Below, in pieces: positions 53,464 to 61,671 of a stretch of DNA of 64,000 nucleotides (positions are counted from its first letter, which is position 1; each line of letters starts with the position of its first letter). The notes under the pieces were generated by a model. That model was not told the origin of the DNA. It did not search any database and saw nothing but the letters and a program-made list of their open reading frames with translations. Source of the DNA: Aureibaculum luteum. GTDB lineage: Bacteria; Bacteroidota; Bacteroidia; Flavobacteriales; Flavobacteriaceae. Location: positions 1 to 64,000 of the forward strand of contig NZ_QRGD01000008.1 of assembly GCF_003449015.1 (NCBI RefSeq). Reading direction: 5' to 3'. Made by a program: the position numbers and the translations under genes.

Positions 53464-55227
53464 TTACCAGCTTCCGCCGCCACCGCCGCCAAAACCACCA
53501 CCTGATGATCCACCACCAGAAGAACCACCGCTGTTACTGGAAGGGGAGCTTACCATAGTAGAGGTTGTGTTTGACATAGCACTTGAAAACGATTTTGAAA
53601 AGCTATTCATTGATAGGTAGTTACCCGTTGTTGAACGATACCAATTTGGTGGTTCTATATTTAAGGCATCAAATTTATTGGCCCATTTTTTAAACATTCC
53701 AAATGCTAAAGCATATGCCATTGTGGTTTCAAAATAACCTGGATCTTCTTTCAATAGCATTTTTAATTTATTTTCTTCCGCAATTTTTATAAACTGTTTA
53801 AAGCCTTTTAATTCAGAAAACACTTTGTTTCCTTTACTGTTTTTTTTAATCATATAAGTGTTAAATAAAATAAGCATAACACAAGTAATTACGATACCGA
53901 TGGTGGCTATTGGACCCCAGAAAAATAATCCAACTAATCCCAAAACTATCGCCATTAACATCAAAAGGATATAGGTAATTGTTCTTATTTTTTTTGATTC
54001 AGCCTCATAATAAAGTTGAGCATTTTCTTTTAACATGCTTCCGGCACTTGCCATTGTGGTATAGAAAGTCTCCTTTAAGCTACTGACCAATATTTCATTA
54101 GCATTTAGTTTAACTGTTTCAACTCCCAATATATCGTTAAGAAAACTTTTCGTTTTACCTTTATTACTTAGTTGTAAAGAACCACCAAACAGTCCATCAA
54201 ATATTTCATGCTCATACGAAGATGCGGAATTTGGTAATGGTTTTAACTTTATAAGTTTAGTATCAGCTTTACTAAATAGACCTCCCTTTGGAATTTCTTC
54301 AATTTTCAAATAACCATTAGCTCCCCAAAAGGGTAATAATGATATAATATCAGAAGTATCGTTTCTATCGTTTATTAAGAAACCAGCCATGGGTGGATCA
54401 ATGTTTTCTGGCGGATAATAACTCGTTGTACTGACTACGTCATCATCTTTTCCATATTTTTTCCAAACATTATAGAATCCTGCTATCAACCCCAGAACAA
54501 TAAAAGACCAGCCGTAATTAGTCCAAAAAGGCCATAACGGTTTTATTTCTGCAATAGAATTTTTAGGAAGGTTAAGTAAAATGGTTACACTTTCGCCTGG
54601 GTTTGATTGAAAATCAGGGTTACTTGTACCTGAAAAAATATTATTTTTATATGATAAAACAAACGCATCACTTTTTTCAGTAGTACCTGTAGGTCCAGAA
54701 TAAACGAAGCAATTATCTGCATTTAAGGGAATGTCTTTAGGTACATGTATTTTGAAATTCAGCTTGTAAAAACTAGCATTCCATCCATCAGGTTTTATAT
54801 TCCAATAAAAACTGATTTGGTTGTCTTCAAAAAGAAAGGCATTGTGGACACGATATTTTATTTGGTATTGTTGAGGACCAATTACGAATTTATCTTTATC
54901 GCCAATTTTTATCTCTAGAGATTTACTTAACCGTTGTTCAAAATCGAATGGTTTTTCAAAATTATATCCAGGAACTTCAATAGTACTGATTCTAATTTTT
55001 CTTTTTTCTTTCTTTTGATCGTAGGTTACTAGATCATATTCGGTATTAATTGTACGGAAAATACCATGTTTTTGAGCTTCAAAATTCAGATTGTAATTTT
55101 CTACAACATCAAAATATCCTTTTTGATTGATAAAAATATCTACCGAACAGCTATCAACCGTAAAATCTTGAGAAAACCCTAAGGCAGATGTGAAAATTAA
55201 TAAGAATATAGTTAGAATTTTCTTCAT
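53464..55227 (-). CDS. DUF2207 membrane protein with Gly/Ser-rich tail
   Basis: This 587-residue protein has the signal peptide KKILTIFLLIFTSALGFSQ. The N-terminal extracytoplasmic DUF2207 domain (about 20-220) includes VDSCSVDIFINQKGYFDVVE, NYNLNFEAQKHGIFRTI and ISFYWNIKPDGWNASFYKLN. Membrane helices are at about 232-250 (YGWSFIVLGLIAGFYNVW) and 410-455 (TYILLMLMAIVLGLVGLFFW, IATIGIVITCVMLILFNTYM). The C-terminus is GGSSGGGSSGGGFGGGGGGS followed by W, a low-complexity tail common in this family. Function unknown. It is 52 bp downstream of lemA, and the two families often travel together. Confidence 0.9.
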   Translation of the reverse strand: MKKILTIFLLIFTSALGFSQDFTVDSCSVDIFINQKGYFDVVENYNLNFEAQKHGIFRTINTEYDLVTYDQKKEKRKIRISTIEVPGYNFEKPFDFEQRLSKSLEIKIGDKDKFVIGPQQYQIKYRVHNAFLFEDNQISFYWNIKPDGWNASFYKLNFKIHVPKDIPLNADNCFVYSGPTGTTEKSDAFVLSYKNNIFSGTSNPDFQSNPGESVTILLNLPKNSIAEIKPLWPFWTNYGWSFIVLGLIAGFYNVWKKYGKDDDVVSTTSYYPPENIDPPMAGFLINDRNDTSDIISLLPFWGANGYLKIEEIPKGGLFSKADTKLIKLKPLPNSASSYEHEIFDGLFGGSLQLSNKGKTKSFLNDILGVETVKLNANEILVSSLKETFYTTMASAGSMLKENAQLYYEAESKKIRTITYILLMLMAIVLGLVGLFFWGPIATIGIVITCVMLILFNTYMIKKNSKGNKVFSELKGFKQFIKIAEENKLKMLLKEDPGYFETTMAYALAFGMFKKWANKFDALNIEPPNWYRSTTGNYLSMNSFSKSFSSAMSNTTSTMVSSPSSNSGGSSGGGSSGGGFGGGGGGSW

Positions 55228-55279
55228 GTCTAAAAATAAATCTAATTCACAAACATTTATGTCTGTAAATACAAAGTTT

Positions 55280-55840
55280 TTATGAAAATTCTACTTTTAC
55301 ATTTTCTCTACTTACTTCATCGGTTTCAAAATAGTCAAAATGTTGATAGTTGAACATTCCGGCAACAAGAACTCCAGGGAAACTTTCTCCATAGGTATTA
55401 TTTTCTCTTACCGTACCATTATAATATCTACGACTTCGTTCAAGATTTTCTTCTATAGTATTTAGTTTTTCTTGTAAATCTAAATAATTAGTATTGGCTT
55501 TCAGATCAGGATAAGCCTCGCTCAATGCAAAAATACTTCGTAAGGTTTGTTGCAACTGGTTTTCTGCTTTTATTTTAGCATTAATATCACCTGTAGGTAC
55601 TTCCATTGCAGCATTACGAGCACTAATTACGGCTTCTAAGGTAGATTTTTCATGTTTAGCATATCCTTTTACCGTTTCTACTAAATTGGGTATTAGGTCA
55701 TAACGACGTTTAAGAGCAACGTCTATATTACTCCAAGCATCTTTAACGACGTTTTTATTTTTTACAAATTTGTTGAAAACAGAAATAAGGAAAAGTGCAA
55801 TTAGAACGATAATTCCGCCGATAACAATAAAAGGTACCAT
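55280..55840 (-). CDS. lemA: LemA family protein
   Basis: This 186-residue protein has one N-terminal membrane helix (VPFIVIGGIIVLIALFLISV) followed by the LemA helical bundle: VKDAWSNIDVALKRRYDLIP, NLVETVKGYAKHEKSTLEAV, ISARNAAMEVPTGD, AENQLQQTLRSIFALSEAYP, DLKANTNYLDLQEKLNTIEE and RRYYNGTVRENNTYGESFPG. The family is widespread with an unclear role at the membrane. ATG at 55840. It heads a two-gene operon with the DUF2207 protein. About 230 bp of featureless AT-rich DNA separate it from uvrB's end. Confidence 0.93.
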   Translation of the reverse strand: MVPFIVIGGIIVLIALFLISVFNKFVKNKNVVKDAWSNIDVALKRRYDLIPNLVETVKGYAKHEKSTLEAVISARNAAMEVPTGDINAKIKAENQLQQTLRSIFALSEAYPDLKANTNYLDLQEKLNTIEENLERSRRYYNGTVRENNTYGESFPGVLVAGMFNYQHFDYFETDEVSRENVKVEFS

Positions 55841-56073
55841 AATTTATAGATTAGGTTGTTAATTTAATACGAGTCTAATTTAATGTTTTTTAGTTAGAAT
55901 TTAATTCAATAAATAATTTTATTAATGTAATATCTAAACTCTTGTATAATTATTGAAATAGTGGTTATTTATTTTATGAGAAGAAGTATAAAAAAACAAA
56001 CTATAATTCAGATTTTTATTTTCATATTATTTACAACAAGTAAAGCTGTAAATTAGGGTTGTCTTAAAATACT

Positions 56074-58062
56074 TTACAACTGCTCTTTCAGCACTTTTAT
56101 TTCATCTCTTAACTGTGCGGCAACTAGAAAGTCCAACGCTTTGGCTGCTTTTTCCATCATTTTTTGACGATCTCTAATTCGTTTTTCAATTTCAGGTTTT
56201 GGTAAATATTCTAAATCCTCTTCAGCCGCTTTTGTAGCAGCTGCATCGTAATGAAAAGAACTAATATTGTTTTTACTTAAACTATCGTCTAGACTCTTTT
56301 TAATTTGCGTTGGGGTAATGTTATGTTTTGTATTGTAAGCGATTTGTTTTTCACGTCTCCCGTTAGTAGCATCAATGGTTAATTGCATGCTATTGGTGAT
56401 TTTATCGGCATACATAATGGCTCTACCATTAATGTTTCTTGCTGCTCTACCAATAGTTTGGGTCAGGGATCGCTGGCTACGTAAAAAACCTTCTTTATCG
56501 GCATCTAAAATAGCAACTAAAGAAACTTCGGGTAAATCTAACCCTTCACGTAATAGGTTTACACCTATTAACACATCAAACAAACCTTTACGAAGTTGTT
56601 GCATTATTTCGACACGCTCCAATGTATCTACATCACTGTGAATATAACGGCAACGAATATGTATTCTGCTCAAATATTTTGTCAATTCCTCTGCCATACG
56701 TTTGGTAAGGGTAGTAACTAAAGTTCGTTCATCTCTTTCTACACGTAATTGAATTTCTTCAATTAAATCATCAATTTGATTTAAGCTTGGTCTAATTTCA
56801 ATTTCTGGATCTAACAGCCCTGTAGGACGAATTACTTGCTCCACAAAAACACCTTCTGTTTTTTGTAATTCATAATCTGCTGGTGTGGCACTCACAAAAA
56901 TTACTTGATTCTGGACTTCTTCAAATTCTTCAAATTTTAATGGACGGTTATCCATTGCCGCAGGTAATCGAAATCCGTATTCAACTAAATTTTCTTTTCT
57001 GGAACGGTCACCACCATACATAGCATGGGTTTGCGGAATGGTAACATGACTTTCATCTACTACCATTAAATAATCATCAGGAAAATAATCTAATAAACAG
57101 AAGGGTCTTGTACCGGGTTGTCTTCCGTCTAGGTAACGTGAGTAATTTTCTATCCCACTACAATACCCTAATTCACGAATCATTTCTAAGTCAAACTCGG
57201 TACGTTCCTTTAAACGTTTCGCTTCAAGATGTTTACCTATTTCTTTAAAATAATCCACCTGTTTCACCATGTCTTCCTGGATTGCATGTATTGCATTTTG
57301 CAATACATCTGGAGAAGTCACAAATAAATTGGCAGGATATATAGTTAGTTTTTCAAATTTTTCAATGATTTGATTGTTGACAATATCAAAACTTTCCATT
57401 TCTTCTATTTCATCACCAAAGAAATGAACACGATAGCCATAATCTCCATAGGAAGGGAAAATAGTTATTGTATCTCCTTTTACTTTAAAAGTCCCGCTTT
57501 TTACCTCAAATTCTGTTCTAGAATATAAGCTGGTAACCAATTGATGTAAAAACTTAGTACGAGGAATTTTTTGATCAATCTCAATATGTATGACATTCTT
57601 TTTAAATTCAACCGGATTACCGATACCATATAAACAAGAAACTGAGGCAACTACCAAAACGTCTCTACGACCAGATAACAACGAAGATGTAGTGCTTAAT
57701 CGCAGACGTTCAATATCATCATTTATGGAAAGATCTTTTTCAATATACAATCCGCTTGAAGGAATATAGGCTTCAGGTTGATAATAATCATAATAGGATA
57801 CAAAATATTCAACCGCATTATTAGGGAAAAAATGTTTAAACTCAGAATACAATTGTGCCGCCAACGTTTTATTATGAGCTAATACTAAGGTAGGCCGTTG
57901 AATGTTATTAACTACATTGGCTACGGTAAAAGTTTTACCGGAACCCGTTACACCTAACAAAGTTTGATAATTTTCACCGGAAGCTATGGCTTCTGTAAGT
58001 TGTCTGATAGCTTCAGGTTGATCTCCTGTGGGCTTAAATTCTGATTTTAATTCGAATTGCAT
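56074..58062 (-). CDS. uvrB: Excinuclease ABC subunit B
   Basis: UvrB verifies DNA damage with UvrA and recruits UvrC in nucleotide excision repair. The 662 residues hold Walker A LLGVTGSGKTFTVANVV, the beta-hairpin region YYDYYQPEAYIPSSGLYIEK, motif II LMVVDESHVTIPQTHAMYGG, helicase motifs LVTTLTKRMAEELTKYL, GVNLLREGLDLPEVSLVAIL and QTIGRAARNINGRAIMYADK, and a C-terminal UVR motif (KMMEKAAKALDFLVAAQLRD). ATG at 58062. A TATTTTTG box on the minus strand lies only 4 nt upstream of the ATG. Confidence 0.97.
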   Translation of the reverse strand: MQFELKSEFKPTGDQPEAIRQLTEAIASGENYQTLLGVTGSGKTFTVANVVNNIQRPTLVLAHNKTLAAQLYSEFKHFFPNNAVEYFVSYYDYYQPEAYIPSSGLYIEKDLSINDDIERLRLSTTSSLLSGRRDVLVVASVSCLYGIGNPVEFKKNVIHIEIDQKIPRTKFLHQLVTSLYSRTEFEVKSGTFKVKGDTITIFPSYGDYGYRVHFFGDEIEEMESFDIVNNQIIEKFEKLTIYPANLFVTSPDVLQNAIHAIQEDMVKQVDYFKEIGKHLEAKRLKERTEFDLEMIRELGYCSGIENYSRYLDGRQPGTRPFCLLDYFPDDYLMVVDESHVTIPQTHAMYGGDRSRKENLVEYGFRLPAAMDNRPLKFEEFEEVQNQVIFVSATPADYELQKTEGVFVEQVIRPTGLLDPEIEIRPSLNQIDDLIEEIQLRVERDERTLVTTLTKRMAEELTKYLSRIHIRCRYIHSDVDTLERVEIMQQLRKGLFDVLIGVNLLREGLDLPEVSLVAILDADKEGFLRSQRSLTQTIGRAARNINGRAIMYADKITNSMQLTIDATNGRREKQIAYNTKHNITPTQIKKSLDDSLSKNNISSFHYDAAATKAAEEDLEYLPKPEIEKRIRDRQKMMEKAAKALDFLVAAQLRDEIKVLKEQL

Positions 58063-58066
58063 TTTA

Positions 58067-58074
58067 CAAAAATA
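58067..58074 (-). promoter_or_regulatory. -7 box of uvrB, 4 nt from the start codon
   Basis: The minus strand reads TATTTTTG, then TAAA, then the ATG at 58062. It matches TAnnTTTG and predicts an almost leaderless mRNA. No TTG at the consensus distance is seen. Confidence 0.5.
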
Positions 58075-58252
58075 ACGAACTAATTTGTATTAAAGGCATA
58101 TGGCAATCCCTTTAATAAGAAGTGATAGGAATTAATATTGTAGTTTGTAATTTGATAAAAAAACGATGTATATATTCTATAACGCTATCGTTAACATTAA
58201 TTAACACTAAGTATAAATTGTTTAATACTAATTTAACATTAAACGATGAATT

Positions 58253-58334
58253 CCGCCTTAAATTTGCGGTATATTATTTGAGTTAGTTAGTTAAATAATG
58301 GGTGTTGGTTCATAAACAACGCCCATTTTTTTTT
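58253..58334 (+). ncRNA. Candidate structured small RNA, copy 1
   Basis: Three hairpins can be drawn. SL1 pairs CCGC (58253-58256) with GCGG (58266-58269). SL2 pairs ATTATTT (58273-58279) with AAATAAT (58293-58299). SL3 pairs GGGTGTTG (58300-58307) with CAACGCCC (58317-58324) with one G-U wobble, then nine T. SL2 and SL3 plus the T-run look like a small RNA ending in an intrinsic terminator. SL1's loop contains TAAATTTG, which also fits the -7 promoter box, so SL1 may instead be a DNA operator and the RNA may start near 58270. Covariation with copy 2 supports selection on pairing. Target and function unknown. Confidence 0.65.
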
Positions 58335-58518
58335 GAATAGAACTTCAATACTTTTTTCAAAATACACGATTTTCTGGAAAACTTACTGTTTTAGATTTCT
58401 AGGCTTCTAATCGAAAATAGTAATTTTCCATATAATTCAATTTAAATCTTAAAATTTTAACAATTATTAACATTAATCATTAATTGTTTAATAGTAATTT
58501 AACATTAATCAAAAAATT

Positions 58519-58599
58519 CTACCTTAAATTTGTAGTATATTATTTGAGTTAGTTAGTTAAATAATGGGTATTGGTTCATAAACAATACCCATTTTTTTT
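58519..58599 (+). ncRNA. Candidate structured small RNA, copy 2
   Basis: It has the same three hairpins as copy 1 but with compensated changes: SL1 CTAC (58519-58522) with GTAG (58532-58535), SL2 ATTATTT (58539-58545) with AAATAAT (58559-58565) unchanged, SL3 GGGTATTG (58566-58573) with CAATACCC (58583-58590) now fully Watson-Crick, then eight T. Loops (CTTAAATTT, the 13-nt GAGTTAGTTAGTT and GTTCATAAA) are identical in both copies. Identical loops with changing stems suggest the loops contact a partner RNA or protein. Confidence 0.65.
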
Positions 58600-58658
58600 G
58601 TTCATCATTTAAAATAGCAACTAAGCGTTTTAGGTGTTTTTGAATTAAAAATTGAGAT

Positions 58659-59537
58659 TTACAAATCTCTTTTCTTTAATAAGGCGTATGAAGCATAAAT
58701 AAAGATAAATATCCAAACAGTAGCAATTGCAATTTGATACCAATGTACACTAACATCAAAAGCAAAATTTTGCCCTAATTGTTTCCCTGCGGTTTGTATC
58801 GCATTTAGTTTTGTAAAAGGTTGTTTTATCAAGTTAGCCATAGACTCTAATGGGAAGAATTGCATGATATCATTTACACCAATAGAAGATAATGAGTCAC
58901 TACTAATAGTATCATTTGAAGCCAATTTATCAGAATTAAATTTCCAAAATAGAAATAACTTAAAAATACTTTCTACAAAAAACCAAACGAGAATACCTCC
59001 AACCGCAAAGGCTGATCGTTTTACTAAAATTCCCATAAAAAGACCAAACGAAAAGAATGCAGTTAATTTTATAAAGAAGGCAAAAAGATAATCTAGATCA
59101 GAAAATATAATACTCAGCTCATTAAAATCTGAATAAATTAGCCCTAAAGTCATTGATACTACAAATACGAAAAATGTAGAAATTGCCGCAAAAACAATTA
59201 CAGTATAAAATTTTGAAAGAATAAATTCCTTTTTACTTAAACCATCAATTAAGTTTTGTTTCAATGTTTTATTACTATACTCATTTGCCATCATAGAAAC
59301 AATTACCAAGAGTAAAAAGAACTTAAAGATAGATGCCATATAGGTGTTGAAATGCCAGATATACGGAAAGTTAAAAATACCTTGATCTGCTAAATGGAAT
59401 TTTATAACACCAATATCAAATTTTATAGCTGCAATTAATGCAATTGATGTTAGTAATGCAAAGTAGATGATAGTGAGCACTCTACTTGCTCTATTGTGCT
59501 TTAGTTTGTGAAATTCTATATTTAAAAGTCGTAACAT
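58659..59537 (-). CDS. ABC-2 type transporter permease
   Basis: This 292-residue integral membrane protein has about six helices: VLTIIYFALLTSIALIAAIK, SIFKFFLLLVIVSMMANEYS, FYTVIVFAAISTFFVFVVSM, LFAFFIKLTAFFSFGLFMGI, SAFAVGGILVWFFVESIFKL and VHWYQIAIATVWIFIFIYAS. The N-terminal LRLLNIEFHKLKHNRASRVL and NEYSNKTLKQNLIDGLSKKE between helices 2 and 3 are typical of bacteriocin- or lantibiotic-immunity-like ABC-2 permeases (ABC2_membrane_4). The substrate is unknown. It works with the ATPase encoded 18 bp upstream. Confidence 0.87.
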   Translation of the reverse strand: MLRLLNIEFHKLKHNRASRVLTIIYFALLTSIALIAAIKFDIGVIKFHLADQGIFNFPYIWHFNTYMASIFKFFLLLVIVSMMANEYSNKTLKQNLIDGLSKKEFILSKFYTVIVFAAISTFFVFVVSMTLGLIYSDFNELSIIFSDLDYLFAFFIKLTAFFSFGLFMGILVKRSAFAVGGILVWFFVESIFKLFLFWKFNSDKLASNDTISSDSLSSIGVNDIMQFFPLESMANLIKQPFTKLNAIQTAGKQLGQNFAFDVSVHWYQIAIATVWIFIFIYASYALLKKRDL

Positions 59538-59555
59538 TATTTGGTAGCTTATGGG

Positions 59556-60455
59556 TTAGTTGTTGTTGGTAAGGGTTAAAAACTGTTGCTCTAAACTTGG
59601 CATTCGTTTCACTAAATGTGATAGCGTTATTCCGTTTTTAAATAAATACGCATTGATTTCAGATGCTGACAATTCATTTTCCAAGGAGGCAATTAATTTT
59701 CCATCTTCTTTTTTTACGCTAGCTATTGCTGGATGCTTTTCTAATAACTCCCATAGTTTTTCTGATTCGGCTTCTGTATTTAATTCAAAATAGCCATTTG
59801 TTGCTGTAATACCATCAACAGCTCCAGAATAAAGTTTAATACCATTGCGGATTACAACGACATGTGAACATACTTTTTCAACTTCATCTAATAAGTGAGA
59901 TGCTAATAGAATGGTAGTCCCATTACTAGCAATGTCTTTAATAATTTTACGAATTTCATGAATTCCTTGCGGATCTAGTCCGTTAGTAGGTTCATCAAGA
60001 ATTAAAATTTCAGGGTCATTTAATAGGGCAGAGGCAATAGCTAATCGTTGTTTCATACCTAAAGAATAGGTTTTAAATTTGCTATCTCTACGCTCAAATA
60101 AATTAACAACTTTTAGTTTTTCATCAATCTTATCATAAGAAACGCCTTTGATTTTGCAAATAAGTTTTAGATTTTGAACCGCTGTCATGTACGGATAGAA
60201 ATTAGGACGCTCTATAATTGCTCCAACTTTTTTTAGAGCTTCATGTGTAGAAATGTTTCCGTCAAACCAACTGAATTCTCCAGAGGTTTTATTAACAACA
60301 TTTAAAATGATTCCTAAAGTAGTAGATTTTCCACTACCATTTGGACCTAAAATGCCATAAACATTGCCTTTTTCAATATCAAAGGATAGGTTATTTACCG
60401 CATGTACACTTCCAAATTTTTTATCTAAATTTCTGAGGGATAAGATGTTTTCCAA
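59556..60455 (-). CDS. ABC transporter ATP-binding protein
   Basis: This 299-residue ATPase has Walker A GILGPNGSGKSTTLGIIL, signature YSLGMKQRLAIASALLN, Walker B PEILILDEPTNGLDPQGIHE and the H-loop TTILLASHLLDEVEKVC. About 85 C-terminal residues after the core form a small regulatory domain as in BcrA/NatA-like drug or bacteriocin transporters. The start is TTG at 60455 (ENILSLRNLDKKFGSVHAVN follows). A stop lies 8 codons upstream and no ATG or GTG is available. It forms a two-gene operon with the ABC-2 permease. It should not be assumed to serve the MacB-like permease at 10 kb. Confidence 0.93.
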   Translation of the reverse strand: MENILSLRNLDKKFGSVHAVNNLSFDIEKGNVYGILGPNGSGKSTTLGIILNVVNKTSGEFSWFDGNISTHEALKKVGAIIERPNFYPYMTAVQNLKLICKIKGVSYDKIDEKLKVVNLFERRDSKFKTYSLGMKQRLAIASALLNDPEILILDEPTNGLDPQGIHEIRKIIKDIASNGTTILLASHLLDEVEKVCSHVVVIRNGIKLYSGAVDGITATNGYFELNTEAESEKLWELLEKHPAIASVKKEDGKLIASLENELSASEINAYLFKNGITLSHLVKRMPSLEQQFLTLTNNN

Positions 60456-60573
60456 GATTGTGATTGTTTGATTACATTAAATAAGACGAACGAAATTGAA
60501 TTTCGTAACAGAAAAAAACGATTTTCTACTTTATTTAGTTAACCTAATCAAGAATTTTAAATCTCAAAAAATT

Positions 60574-60629
60574 GAATTAAGCGTGCAAGATCTTGCCTTT
60601 ACGTAGAGGCAGGCGGTCTTTTTTAATTC
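60574..60629. repeat. GC-rich nested hairpin at the 3' end of the pRiA4b-like gene
   Basis: Outer arms GAATTAA (60574-60580) and TTAATTC (60623-60629) pair. Inside lie the perfect palindrome GCAAGATCTTGC and a CTTGCCT/AGGCAGG stem, with six T following on the plus strand. GC content is clearly above the flanks. The outer arm overlaps the stop codon (60623-60625). It may be a terminator or a dispersed palindromic repeat. Confidence 0.45.
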
Positions 60630-61141
60630 ATCAACTCATCGAAGTTATCGAAGTCAAAATCATCAAAATTTTCCATGGCATCAAAGTCATCATCATCATC
60701 ATCACCATTAGAACTATCCTCACTGACAAACTCCTTATCGGGAGCTTCACTAGGCACCAAACCTACTGAAAGTAAAATACTTGGTAATTCAACTTCAGGC
60801 GTCTTTTCTTCGACACTTATCAACTCCACATAGAATGTCCACATTGAAAAGAAATCATATACATATAGTAATTTACTCTTATCTTCAGTTAAAATATCTC
60901 TAAGAATAAAACCTTGCATAGAAATATTAGCTTCAGTTTCGTTCATATCAAATAATGGGATTTCTTCACCTTGGTTCCAGTCATCATCCGTAAGGTAAAA
61001 AGCAGCCATTTCTGTACCATCAAAACCAAAGGCATTGGTAATTACATTATGCAAGTCTTCTAATGAATCGTTAAAACCAATAGCTATATCTCTTACAACA
61101 TCTTCTTCAGTATCTAATATCAATCTAATTTTATATATCAT
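60623..61141 (-). CDS. Plasmid pRiA4b ORF-3-like protein with acidic tail
   Basis: This 172-residue protein has a fold pattern of the pRiA4b ORF-3 family: IYKIRLILDTEEDVVRDIAI, FNDSLEDLHNVITNAFGFDG, AAFYLTDDDWNQGEEIPLFD, LYVYDFFSMWTFYVELISVE. The last 35 residues are extremely acidic (SSNGDDDDDDFDAMENFDDF). The family name comes from a plasmid ORF and an IS1096 passenger, but copies like this are chromosomal and single in many Bacteroidota, with unknown function. ATG at 61141, divergent from the thioesterase gene. No other mobile-element sign is present. Confidence 0.82.
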   Translation of the reverse strand: MIYKIRLILDTEEDVVRDIAIGFNDSLEDLHNVITNAFGFDGTEMAAFYLTDDDWNQGEEIPLFDMNETEANISMQGFILRDILTEDKSKLLYVYDFFSMWTFYVELISVEEKTPEVELPSILLSVGLVPSEAPDKEFVSEDSSNGDDDDDDFDAMENFDDFDFDNFDELMN

Positions 61142-61251
61142 AGCATTCTTATCTGGGGCAAAGTTATGTATTTGTTATATATAATAAGAACTGAAAGTAA
61201 CTTTTTCTTTAATAGTCTTTTCATTACTTTTACGGCAAATAGAACTATTTT

Positions 61252-61671
61252 ATGGATAAAGAAGCATTATTAGAAGAACTAAATAGTCGTACAGAGAATA
61301 CCTTGATGGCAACATTAAATATTGTTTATACAGATATTGGTGAGAATTATCTAGTCGCTACTATGCCTGTTAATGCCCGAGTGCATCAACCAGCAGGCTT
61401 GTTGCATGGTGGTGCTTCAGTGGCTTTAGCGGAAAGTGTAGGTAGTACAGCAGCTCATTTTTCTATTGATATCAATACGCAAGAAATACGTGGATTGGAA
61501 ATCACAGCAAACCATATTCGTGGTATAAGAGAAGGGGTAGTTACCGCCATAGCCAAACCTATCCATAAAGGTAGGACAACACAATTATGGGAAATTAGAA
61601 TTGTTGATGAACAAGAAAAATTGATTTCTATTTGTAAGCTTACTGTAATTGTTCTGAATAGAAAAGGATAA
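61252..61671 (+). CDS. menI: Hotdog thioesterase, probable DHNA-CoA hydrolase
   Basis: This 139-residue PaaI/MenI-type hotdog protein has VNARVHQPAGLLHGGASVAL followed by AESVGSTAAHFS, which holds the characteristic HGG and catalytic Glu. GLEITANHIRGIREGVVTAI and TTQLWEIRIVDEQEKLISIC are also family-like. Its operon includes isochorismate synthase, so hydrolysis of 1,4-dihydroxy-2-naphthoyl-CoA in menaquinone synthesis is the best guess. PaaI proteins can act on other acyl-CoAs, so the symbol is provisional. The stop codon overlaps the next start by one base (TAATG). Confidence 0.8.
   Translation: MDKEALLEELNSRTENTLMATLNIVYTDIGENYLVATMPVNARVHQPAGLLHGGASVALAESVGSTAAHFSIDINTQEIRGLEITANHIRGIREGVVTAIAKPIHKGRTTQLWEIRIVDEQEKLISICKLTVIVLNRKG

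Larger units (their letters stand above)
58217..58599 (+). repeat. Tandem duplication carrying two candidate small-RNA units
   Basis: Positions 58217-58334 align without gaps to 58483-58599 at a constant offset of 266 bp. The conserved parts are a TTAACATTAA decamer, the TAAATTTG box, and a hairpin core ending in T8-9. The intervening DNA (58335-58482) is not obviously related. The whole lies in the 596-bp gap between uvrB and an ABC permease gene, both on the minus strand, while the T-runs place the RNA on the plus strand. Confidence 0.85.

Noticed and set aside
58659-60455. GldA/GldF gliding-motility transporter
   Set aside because: The ATPase and permease pattern fits bacteriocin-type ABC-2 systems. 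No other gld gene is present to support it.
60623-61141. Mobile element (pRiA4b / IS1096 passenger)
   Set aside because: No transposase, terminal repeats or target duplication nearby. This family is a common single chromosomal gene in Bacteroidota.
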